Shown here piece by piece: positions 1-7,150 of a stretch of DNA of 64,000 bases. The number at the start of each line of letters is the position of its first letter. Within the stretch, counting starts at the first letter, position 1. Origin of the DNA: CATQHB01 sp965262595 (GTDB lineage: Bacteria; Chloroflexota; Dehalococcoidia; Lucifugimonadales; UBA3495); contig OZ253548.1 in NCBI GenBank assembly GCA_965262595.1, positions 2,790,001 through 2,854,000 on the forward strand, given 5' to 3'. The notes under the pieces were generated by a model. That model was not told the DNA's origin and searched no databases. It saw only the letters and a list, made by a program, of their open reading frames with translations. Position numbers and translations under genes: made by a program.

Positions 1-2
1 TT

Positions 3-242
3 ATCCGGCCCTTGCTGGGCGACGCGATGTCCCGGCATCTGGACTACAGCCACGATGCCCAGGGTGCGGCGGAAATGGTAGCCGCCGGAGCGCAGCAACT
101 GGCCTTCCTGCTCAAACCCTTCCCGATGGACGCTTTTGAGGCCATTGTAGGCGATGGTCAGCGGCTGCCCTCTAAATCCACCTTCTTTTACCCCAAACTG
201 CCTACCGGCCTGGTATTCAACCGTTTGGACGGCCGATTGTAG
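3..242 (+). CDS. DUF1015 family protein, C-terminal end (5' truncated by the window)
   Basis: The frame is open from the window edge to a TAG at 240-242, giving about 79 residues with no internal start needed, so this is the 3' end of a longer gene. The last 30 residues carry the ending typical of DUF1015 proteins, a K-S-T-F-F-Y-P-K-L-P-T-G-L-V pattern preceded by a G-D-G-Q-R-L-P segment. DUF1015 proteins are about 400-residue cytosolic proteins of unknown biochemical role, common in anaerobes and Chloroflexota. The family call rests on recalled motif similarity and not on a search. Confidence 0.75.
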   Translation: MRPLLGDAMSRHLDYSHDAQGAAEMVAAGAQQLAFLLKPFPMDAFEAIVGDGQRLPSKSTFFYPKLPTGLVFNRLDGRL

Positions 243-699
243 GGCTGGCGGGGATTGCCGGTTATAAGGTTATAAGGTTATAAGTTTATGGATTGTGGGC
301 TGTGGGTACGGCAGCGGGGCCGGAGGGTTCATCGCATTTGGAACTCTATGTCTCGGATCGGCCTGATTGAACCCTTTTGATTCCGGCCCCGCTGCCGTCA
401 TTGCGGAGAAGTCCGGAATCCAGAGAATCCTTGGCATCGGCCAACTCTCCTTCGGCAAGACTACCAGGGATACTCTGAATAAGTCATCAAACGCCAGCGC
501 CTTCACCCGTAGTTCCTGCGAAGGCAGGAACTACGGGCAGGGATAAACACCCAGGTCACGGACTGATTCAGAAGTTCCCTGGGTTTCCGGCCTGCGCCGG
601 AAAGACGGTTACCGGGGAATTGGGCCGCCCAAATGCGACTGCCTTGGGGCGGAGCCGGAGGAGGGTTGAAGTGGGTTGCGGGTTAGGAGTTAGTGTACG
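243..699. other. Intergenic region between convergent genes, holding repeat element copy 1
   Basis: No credible gene is seen. The stretch holds a short direct repeat (ggttataa units near 260-285) and a degenerate copy of the hairpin element described at 468-579. Confidence 0.6.
468..579. repeat. MITE-like hairpin element, copy 1 (short, degenerate right end)
   Basis: The left end reads gggatactctgaataagtc and the right end is a degraded inverse of it (gactgattcagaagttccc). Between them lies a palindrome, gttcctgcgaaggcaggaac, followed by a gggataaacacccaggtcac tract shared with the other copies. Compared with copies at 29520, 52074 and 58826 it has only one of the two internal hairpins. It lies between two convergent 3' ends. 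Confidence 0.8.
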
Positions 700-1158
700 C
701 TAGTCTCCCTCGAACCGTTCCTGGTAGCGGGCGGTAATGAACTGTTCCGCCTGCTTGCTATGCAGGGCGATGAATGATTCCAACCGTTGAATTTCGGCCA
801 GAGTCTCCTCCGTTTCTCCGCCGGCCCGTCTTTGGCGTCTCAGGTCGGCCAGGGAGCGGCGGGCCTCGTCCACCTCTTTGACCGAGTTCAGGGCGGCCAG
901 CTCTTCCGTCGCCGCCTTTTTGATCGCCACCAGCCGCCGCCGCGTGGCCTCGGCATCGGCCAGCCGCTCTTCAATCTCCCCCATTGAGGAGAGAGAAACG
1001 TCCAGCGACGTTTGGCCGTAGATGACCTGGCGGGGCAGACGCCGTAATTGAGTGCGAAACTGGTTAATCATCGAGTCAAGCTGTTGCTCCTTGTTCTGAA
1101 TCTCAGCCAGACTCATGCGCAGGGTAGCCATTGTATGTTGCAACTGAGACATTGACAT
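700..1158 (-). CDS. Coiled-coil protein of unknown function
   Basis: About 152 residues from an ATG at 1158, chosen because an AGAGG ribosome-binding site lies about 9 nt upstream; the frame extends further upstream but without such a site. The sequence is almost entirely charged helical heptads (residues about 10-60 and 70-145, rich in E, R, Q, L), with no signal peptide or membrane segment. It resembles prefoldin-like or DivIVA-like coiled coils only in general composition, so no function is proposed. It stands alone, with repeat-rich gaps on both sides. Confidence 0.7.
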   Translation of the reverse strand: MSMSQLQHTMATLRMSLAEIQNKEQQLDSMINQFRTQLRRLPRQVIYGQTSLDVSLSSMGEIEERLADAEATRRRLVAIKKAATEELAALNSVKEVDEARRSLADLRRQRRAGGETEETLAEIQRLESFIALHSKQAEQFITARYQERFEGD

Positions 1159-1448
1159 AACTTGGGCCTCTACGGTCGAGATGGAACAAATAAGCCGGAG
1201 CAAATAACCCGGCGCAAACGACCCGCCCCAGCGCCTTCAACACTCCAAACCTTCCGAGATTTACAACTCCTGCCCCCCGGCCGCGTCCCGTAGTATAACC
1301 ACCGACCAACGGGTCAATGGTTCTACCAGCGATCCGGGCAACAGGGCCGGGGGTCAGCCGGTCAGCCGGTCAACAGGGCTAACAGGGCTAACGGGGCAAA
1401 CGGGGCTGGTCGGGACCGGGACAGCGCCATAGCGTCACAAATGCCGGT

Positions 1449-2549
1449 CTAAAACCCGACCTTGGGCAGCACCCGCTTCAACGCCTCCAGCACTTCCTGA
1501 ATGTCCGCTTCACTGACGTATCCCAGGTGACCGATGCGGAAGATTTGGCCGGTCAGCTTGCCCTGACCTCCGGCCAATACCACGTTCTCCTCGGTGCGCA
1601 TCATTTCCATAAAGCGGTTGCCGTCAATATTGGTTGGAATTTTAACCGCGGTTACCGTGTTGGAAGCCCGGGCGGCGTCGGCGCAAAGCAACTCCAGCCC
1701 CAGGTCTTTCACCCCGTCCCGGGTAAACTGGCCGATGGCTATGTGGCGGTCAAATACGCTTTCCAGGCCCTCGGCAAATATGTTGCTCAATGCGGCCCGC
1801 AACCCGTACATCGCCGAAAGGTTGGGCGTCCAGGGGGTTTGCCCCCGGTCCAGGTAACTCTTGGCCTCTTCCAGGTCAAAGTAGAACCGGGGCATGGTGG
1901 CCGTCTTCTGCGCCTCCCAGGCGTTCTTGCCGAAGCTGATAAAGGCCAACCCCGGCGGAATCATAAATCCCTTCTGAGACCCGGTGGAAACCACGTCGCA
2001 GTCCCACCCGTCCACCGGCAAGGGCACACAGCCCAGGCTGCTTACCGCATCCACCAGGAGCAGCTTGTTGAACTCGCCCTTTACCACCTGGGCGATGCTT
2101 TCCAGGTCGTGGGTAACGCCGGTGGAGGTCTCGTTGTGGGTAACGATAACCGCCTTGATGGTCGGGTCGGCCTGTAAGCCTTGGCGAATGACCTCCGGGT
2201 CCACCGGTTCACCCCATTCAAAAGTCACCCGCTGCACCACCGCGCCGTAGGCTTCGAGGGCGTCGGCGTAACGGTCGCCAAAGGAACCGGCGCTGGCCGC
2301 CAACACCCGGTCCCCCGGTGAAAGTGTATTTACGATTGACGCTTCCAGCGCGCCGGTGCCCGAGGAAGTCAGGATAAACACGTCCTGCCGAGTCATGAAA
2401 ACCTGTTGCAGCCTTTCAGTACACTCGGATATCAGCTCAAAAAACTCCGGCCCCCGATGGTTGATCATCGGGTCGGACATTGCTTCGTAGATGTATTCCG
2501 GGATGGGCGTGGGGCCTGGCGTTCGTAGATTCTGGAAACCGATGTTCAC
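1449..2549 (-). CDS. Class V PLP aminotransferase (alanine-glyoxylate / serine-pyruvate type)
   Basis: A cytosolic PLP enzyme of 366 residues, the usual length for the AgxT/PucG/serine-glyoxylate group. Visible features are the N-terminal PGPTPIP substrate loop, the SSGTGALEA cofactor-phosphate loop at about 62-70, the Asp of LVDAVSS at 167 that contacts the pyridine nitrogen, and the Schiff-base lysine in STGSQKG at 193. The family transfers an amino group from Ala, Ser or (S)-ureidoglycine to glyoxylate or a related keto acid; the exact donor cannot be told here. The GTG start has a strong GAGGAGG site 5-6 nt upstream. It is monocistronic in this view. Confidence 0.92.
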   Translation of the reverse strand: MNIGFQNLRTPGPTPIPEYIYEAMSDPMINHRGPEFFELISECTERLQQVFMTRQDVFILTSSGTGALEASIVNTLSPGDRVLAASAGSFGDRYADALEAYGAVVQRVTFEWGEPVDPEVIRQGLQADPTIKAVIVTHNETSTGVTHDLESIAQVVKGEFNKLLLVDAVSSLGCVPLPVDGWDCDVVSTGSQKGFMIPPGLAFISFGKNAWEAQKTATMPRFYFDLEEAKSYLDRGQTPWTPNLSAMYGLRAALSNIFAEGLESVFDRHIAIGQFTRDGVKDLGLELLCADAARASNTVTAVKIPTNIDGNRFMEMMRTEENVVLAGGQGKLTGQIFRIGHLGYVSEADIQEVLEALKRVLPKVGF

Positions 2550-2808
2550 GGTGCCTCCTCAGTTTTACCGCCCTGGTAGTTACAATTTCTTGCCCTTGCT
2601 TAGCTGTACGGCTGGGGCGCAGGGCCGGATTACCGGATTATTGCATTAATTGACCGCATTAATAGACTGGTGGATAGTTTGACCTCGTCAATGAAACTGG
2701 TTCTTTCCCTTCGGGCCCATCGGGTTTCGGCTGCTCGTTTCAATCTACCTTGCTCCGGTCAAGAATTATAACACTTGGGGGAAAATGCCGCACATCAGCA
2801 GAAGCCAA

Positions 2809-2844
2809 GGTTCCGTTCGGTTATAGTGTATTGAGTTCTTAGCA
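2809..2844. repeat. Left arm of a long-range inverted repeat (partner at 6989-7024)
   Basis: Bases 2809-2834 match the reverse complement of 6999-7024 at 25 of 26 positions (core ggttccgttcggtt then tagtgtattga), and similarity continues weakly inward to a shared ttagca. The two arms bound 4.2 kb holding three genes for exported proteins. Confidence 0.85.
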
Positions 2845-2979
2845 GAACATGGGGCGGGGGTCTATACGGTGCTGGTGTGGGGCAACCTGGGCGAAGACGA
2901 CGAACGGGTGCCCGTATCAGAGTATTCATTCTTTCACGGTTTCGACCCGCCGGACACCTACGGGGTTTGGCTGCCGTGA
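2827..2979 (+). pseudogene. C-terminal remnant of a secreted-protein gene
   Basis: A 50-codon open frame ending in TGA at 2977-2979 reads like a real C-terminus (G-V-Y-T-V-L-V-W-G-N-L-G-E then S-E-Y-S-F-F-H-G, ending P-P-D-T-Y-G-V-W-L-P). It has no start codon, is preceded by a stop, and its first codons lie in the inverted-repeat arm. This pattern recalls the ends of exported beta-rich proteins next to CAP domains in Chloroflexota, but that is a recollection only. I read it as a fragment left by recombination at the repeat. Confidence 0.45.
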
Positions 2980-3141
2980 AGGAATCTTTAGTCTGTTCCC
3001 TGACTTGTCTCTGCGTAGTAAGCTATCGGTCATAAACCTGAGGGGGGGTGATTGAAGTGTAGGCAAAGAAGGAAGCCCAACTATACTGCCCGCTGGAAAG
3101 GGCAACGGCTCGGAGAAGGATAAACACAAGGAGATATTTTT
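2980..3141 (+). other. Leader region of the lipoprotein gene
   Basis: There is no gene here. An AAGGAG ribosome-binding site at about 3128-3133 lies 8 nt before the ATG at 3142 and fixes that codon as the ancestral start. Part of this stretch reads as an open frame on the minus strand without any support. Confidence 0.4.
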
Positions 3142-4212
3142 ATGCCCAAGTTCAAATTCACTAACGCTATCCTGTAGGTCGGCCTGACCCTTTTGCTGGC
3201 CCTCGCGGTCGCCTGTGGCCCGGCTTCGCCGCCGGCGCAGTCCGGCGGTGGAGCCGGGCCGTTCGCTCAAGCCGATGGCGACGCTCCGGCAACCCCCAAA
3301 CCCACTCCCCCGGTCCCCGCGGACGGCAGCGGGAAGACCGATGATCCACCCAAACCCACCAGGGTCCCGCCGCCTACCGACAAACCGCCCGAAGAACCCC
3401 TGCCCGTTCCTACCAGAGCGGCAGGCGACCCTGAATCCCCAACGCCGTCTCCTATAGAACCCATTCCGCCTAGCGAAGATCCCGTGCCGCCGGGCATGCC
3501 CGTGCCGCCTCACCCGGACGGACAGGAGGGTTGTCGCACGTTAAGCCCGTTCTCCGCCTCCTACGAGCAAATACGGGCCACCGCATGGTGCATGGAGGAA
3601 CTGGGGGCAGACGTGCAGAAGCACTGCCGGGGAATCGGCACTTCCGAGGAAGAAAAAGCTTGCGCCGTAAGCAGACTGGCAAACGTCCGCAGCTACTTCA
3701 TCCGGGAAATGGGGCCGGCCTGTATGGCCATATCCGACCAAAATGCTCAGGCCCAATGCCAAGAGGACTTTTGGTTGGCATCAATCACCCACCAGGAATC
3801 CCTGCTAACCATTTGGAATGCCATCCTGGACGCCGTATCCAACAACCCCGAAGTGAAGGTCCGTTACAGTGCAATGGTTCGCTGTGTGCGGGAGCAAGGA
3901 TACGAACCGCCCGGTTACGCCGGACGGCTTACCTGGCAGGAGATTGACAAAGACCGCATACCCGAAAAGCCGCAACGGTCGAAAACCGAGCGGGTTGCCC
4001 ACCGGGAACGACTGCGGGTTATCAACCAGTGTGCTCTGGACACGAAACTCTACGACACGCAGGACGAGAAGTGGCAAACCGAAATACGCGACCGCTTCCA
4101 TGCAGACCCGGCACCCCTAAGGCCCCTGAAAGAAGAGGGGATACTGGCGATTCTCGAAGAACCAGGTCCTGCACGGTTCCTGATAATACATACCTTCAAC
4201 ATAGAGGAGTAA
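3142..4212 (+). CDS. Proline-rich lipoprotein of unknown function, interrupted by an in-frame TAG in the signal peptide
   Basis: The ATG at 3142 has a strong AAGGAG site and begins M-P-K-F-K-F-T-N-A-I-L, a normal signal-peptide n-region. The twelfth codon (3175-3177) is TAG; the same frame then continues as a hydrophobic stretch ending in the lipobox L-A-V-A-C. The stop therefore splits the signal peptide. A TTG at 3193 could restart, giving 339 residues with a truncated signal. After the Cys come about 90 residues rich in P, T and S, then a soluble domain with six or more Cys and no motif I recognise. It lies 12 bp ahead of the phospholipase gene, so the two are probably cotranscribed. A CAG-to-TAG mutation is the simplest reading. 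Confidence 0.6.
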
Positions 4213-4224
4213 AGGACCTACAGC

Positions 4225-4827
4225 ATGACACTCAAACTTACTATCAGAGCATCAATAATCGCCGTCGTCACAATGTTGACGCTGGTATTCACAACGGCTA
4301 TCAATCCGAGTCCAGCCGAAGCAACAACCACGTCCCAGCTTCAGACCAAAGTGGACGTACTCAACTCTCATGTTGCCTTGAGCTATTCCGCGTGGGTGAA
4401 CAGCTACGCCACCCTGCGAAACGATAATGCCAAGCAGTGGATGGACTGGAGCCAGGACGGTTGCTCCGCCCCCGTCGGTGGAGTCGGGTTTTCTACAATC
4501 TTCCACATGGGATGCCTCCGGCACGACCACATGTGGCGCTCCATGGCCGTCATAGACCAGGCTACCGGCAGGGTCTGGAACGAACGCAACCGTTACCGGG
4601 CCGATAAAAAATTCCTGGAAGACAATGAAAGGACCTGCGCGCTGAAGCATCCGATGGAGGACGAGGAGTCGCTCTTAATATTGTGCAGTGGGGTAGCCAA
4701 CGTCTTCTATTATTCCGTCAAAAACATCTCCGGCAACCGAGCCGCCACCACCGCCGGCCCGTCTGTGTTCCGCCGAGTAAGACCTTGCCTAGCCTTGGAA
4801 AGTGCAAACCCCGCTTCACATTTCTAA
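4225..4827 (+). CDS. Secreted phospholipase A2-like protein
   Basis: This 200-residue protein has an N-terminal signal peptide (hydrophobic residues about 10-27, then P-S-P-A-E-A). The diagnostic element at about residues 79-105 is D-G-C-S-A-P followed by M-G-C-L-R-H-D-H-M-W-R. It matches the prokaryotic/fungal phospholipase A2 pattern, in which the His-Asp pair is catalytic and flanking cysteines form disulfides. Such enzymes release fatty acid from the sn-2 position of phospholipids outside the cell. The ATG has an AAAGGA site about 8 nt upstream and follows the lipoprotein gene by 12 bp. The stop overlaps the end of the convergent gene by a few bases. Calcium-loop residues were not verified. 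Confidence 0.75.
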   Translation: MTLKLTIRASIIAVVTMLTLVFTTAINPSPAEATTTSQLQTKVDVLNSHVALSYSAWVNSYATLRNDNAKQWMDWSQDGCSAPVGGVGFSTIFHMGCLRHDHMWRSMAVIDQATGRVWNERNRYRADKKFLEDNERTCALKHPMEDEESLLILCSGVANVFYYSVKNISGNRAATTAGPSVFRRVRPCLALESANPASHF

Positions 4828-6839
4828 TTGACCGTTACTGCACTTAACGTCCCACGGTCTTCACACTGGTTAGTCCCCGGGTTTCTCTTCGCGGTGCTAC
4901 GTACAACAAGAACCAAATTATGGGAAAGCAAGCTCTTGTCCCATATCTCGATTACAGCCTCAAATCTGCCATCGCTCCAGGTCCTTGCTTCCGTCATCTC
5001 TGCTTCAGGTGTCTCATTCCAAGAGTATCCGGCAGACAAGGTCGGGTAGACGATTTCCAATAGCCGGTATCCCTTGCTGCTGTGTCCATATAAGTAGAAT
5101 TGGACGCAGTAACCCTCTTGCGACTCAAACGACAAGCTGTTGGGCGGGGCTTTGCCCTCCAGTTTGATTTGGTAGTTACGAACCTTGGGTGTTTGACTCC
5201 ACTGAATCAGGTCATCGTGGTTGTGCTGCACTTCCTTCATACCGTCGGGGATGTTGCCCTGCTCGACCTTCACCTGGGAGAAATGGACGGACTCCTTGCA
5301 CAAACCATCGTCCCCGGTTTCCACCCGGCTTTGGACCCGCAAGGATAAGTCCTTATCCTTCAATAGGGCGAGGTCGTTGACCCTGGCTGTAACGCTGAAG
5401 TCTCCCGTAGCCGGCGTAATTTCATGCTGGATGACTGCTATTTTGGGAATCTCGTTGTGGTGCCAACCGACTAGCAAAGGGTCGGCAAGACTGGTAAGCA
5501 GCTTAGGGTCTGCCAGTCCTGCGTATAGGTAAAACTGCGAACAGTAAGGGTCCTTCCCCAGGATGAAGTCCAGCACCATGCCGGGTTCCTCAGTCCTGCC
5601 CGAAAAGTGGAGGTACTCGCCGTCCAGGATGGGCGGCTGGGTGTAGGTCACTTGGTCCAGGTGCCGGAAGATTCGCATATCCGGAGTGCCGCTATACCAG
5701 CGGTCGATTATCGCCAGGGCAACACTGTCTGACCCCAAGGCCGTTCTCACGTCGTCGATACTCTGGGGGAGGTAGGTATTGCTTACCGCCTGACGCGCCA
5801 ACCCTGCGATGCGCAGGTTGAATGCCTCTGTTCCGTGATGACTTCTCAGGGCGCCAAATATGCCGTCCCCCAGCCTGTAGTTGCACTTGAATCCCTTTGC
5901 GCCGTCCTTAGTCTCCCGAACCGGAGTCGCCCCTTCCAACTCCTGGATATTGCCGTAACTGGCGCAGTAAGTAAGGGGCGGGTACGGTTCCGCCTCGTCA
6001 GGCGTATTGGCCTTTACCTGCAACTCCACCTGATTCGCCAGACCTTCGTCGATCCAGTCCTGAGGGTCGTTGCCGTGGAACCACGTATGGGCAACTTCGT
6101 GGACAATGGAGCCGAAGGTGTCGGTGCAGTCGGTGTCCTCTCGTATGCGGATTACCGTGGACTCCACGGTATGGGGGTCACTACTGTAACGGGACTCATA
6201 GGACATCTGATTATATCCACAGAATCCCCCGAATATAGTGGGCACCTTCCGCATGGTCACAATCGGGGCCGGATAGGGAACTCCCAACAGTTGCTCTTCC
6301 TCATTGATAGCCTTGACCAACTGACCGAAGCGTATCTGGTTGTTGTCAAACCCCTCCACGGTGATGTCCACCCGTGTCCCCAAGGAAGTCTTGACCGTTC
6401 TGGCTACTTTGAAAGCAGTCTGGACGGGCGACAGCGTAGGTCGAGGCGTAGGAGTCAGGGGAGCAAGCGTCGGGGTGACCGCCGGAGATAGGCTGGGTAC
6501 TGGGGGTATGGTTGGAAAGTCAGAGGATGTTTGAGAAGGGGATGTCATAGAGTGATTAGGTTGACTGACCGGTTCCGCGTTGTGGCCAGTCGGGAATAAC
6601 CCTTGAACCTCTTCGGCGAAAGCTACCTCCATTTCGGCCCACTTCTGGTCTTGAGACATTGCCAAATCTTCCATGGCTTTGGCAACCACCGCTTCCACGG
6701 TGGCAGGAATATCAGGGGTTGGTTCTTGGGGTTGTGGAAGGGGAGAGTGAGAGTGAGGGAGGGACGTACAGGCCGATGCCAGGAGAGCGACGGACAGGAG
6801 AGCAAGTAATAACGTGCGGTGTAGCAAGGGAACCCCCAC
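4824..6839 (-). CDS. Lipoprotein with a zinc metalloprotease (HEXXH) domain
   Basis: About 671 residues from a GTG. The signal peptide ends in the lipobox L-L-A-S-A-C, with Cys at 24, so the mature protein should be lipid-anchored outside the membrane. A low-complexity S/P/T linker covers about residues 30-140. The middle domain holds H-E-V-A-H-T-W-F-H-G and, about 10 residues on, D-W-I-D-E-G-L-A: a gluzincin-like zinc site with two His and a downstream Glu, as in peptidase MA/M1-type families. The last 270 residues look beta-rich, with paired segments C-x-Q-F-Y-L-Y that suggest two repeated domains. The start is uncertain because no good ribosome-binding site is seen; a nearby TTG preceded by a G-run is an alternative. 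Confidence 0.75.
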   Translation of the reverse strand: MGVPLLHRTLLLALLSVALLASACTSLPHSHSPLPQPQEPTPDIPATVEAVVAKAMEDLAMSQDQKWAEMEVAFAEEVQGLFPTGHNAEPVSQPNHSMTSPSQTSSDFPTIPPVPSLSPAVTPTLAPLTPTPRPTLSPVQTAFKVARTVKTSLGTRVDITVEGFDNNQIRFGQLVKAINEEEQLLGVPYPAPIVTMRKVPTIFGGFCGYNQMSYESRYSSDPHTVESTVIRIREDTDCTDTFGSIVHEVAHTWFHGNDPQDWIDEGLANQVELQVKANTPDEAEPYPPLTYCASYGNIQELEGATPVRETKDGAKGFKCNYRLGDGIFGALRSHHGTEAFNLRIAGLARQAVSNTYLPQSIDDVRTALGSDSVALAIIDRWYSGTPDMRIFRHLDQVTYTQPPILDGEYLHFSGRTEEPGMVLDFILGKDPYCSQFYLYAGLADPKLLTSLADPLLVGWHHNEIPKIAVIQHEITPATGDFSVTARVNDLALLKDKDLSLRVQSRVETGDDGLCKESVHFSQVKVEQGNIPDGMKEVQHNHDDLIQWSQTPKVRNYQIKLEGKAPPNSLSFESQEGYCVQFYLYGHSSKGYRLLEIVYPTLSAGYSWNETPEAEMTEARTWSDGRFEAVIEIWDKSLLSHNLVLVVRSTAKRNPGTNQCEDRGTLSAVTVN

Positions 6840-7150
6840 GCAGTATCAGGATGTAGGCACCTGCTACAGCGACCGACAAATCCAACAATAGACAACGTGG
6901 GGGCACGAAGTCCCCACAGTCCTGATGTTCCAGGCTATTGTTGAAAAAGTCTTTACCGCTGTAGCAGGGTGCAGTATGCGTGGTAAGATGCTAAAAGGTC
7001 AATACACTAAAACCGAACGGAACCGAAGCTGAAGCAAGCCGGGGCTAATCGTCTATTGAAACGATACAATCCCAATGCCGGTCCCCGGCGGTGTCGCTAA
7101 GGACATTCGCCCCTTTCCCCAACCCGGCCCCGTGCTATAATTGGCCTGCT
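6840..7150. other. Intergenic region between divergent genes
   Basis: No gene is seen. It holds the right arm of the long inverted repeat (6989-7024) and a second local inverted repeat (gcacctgctacagcg near 6857 against cgctgtagcagggtgc near 6958). Promoters for the metalloprotease and helicase genes must lie here but no clear boxes were identified. Confidence 0.5.
6989..7024. repeat. Right arm of a long-range inverted repeat (partner at 2809-2844)
   Basis: This is the inverse of the left arm with one mismatch in the 26-bp core. The two arms are the outer limits of the secreted-protein module. Confidence 0.85.

Noticed and set aside
3175..3177. TAG as pyrrolysine codon in the lipoprotein gene
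   Set aside because: The position is in a signal peptide, not at a catalytic site, and no pyl genes are visible; a point mutation is simpler.
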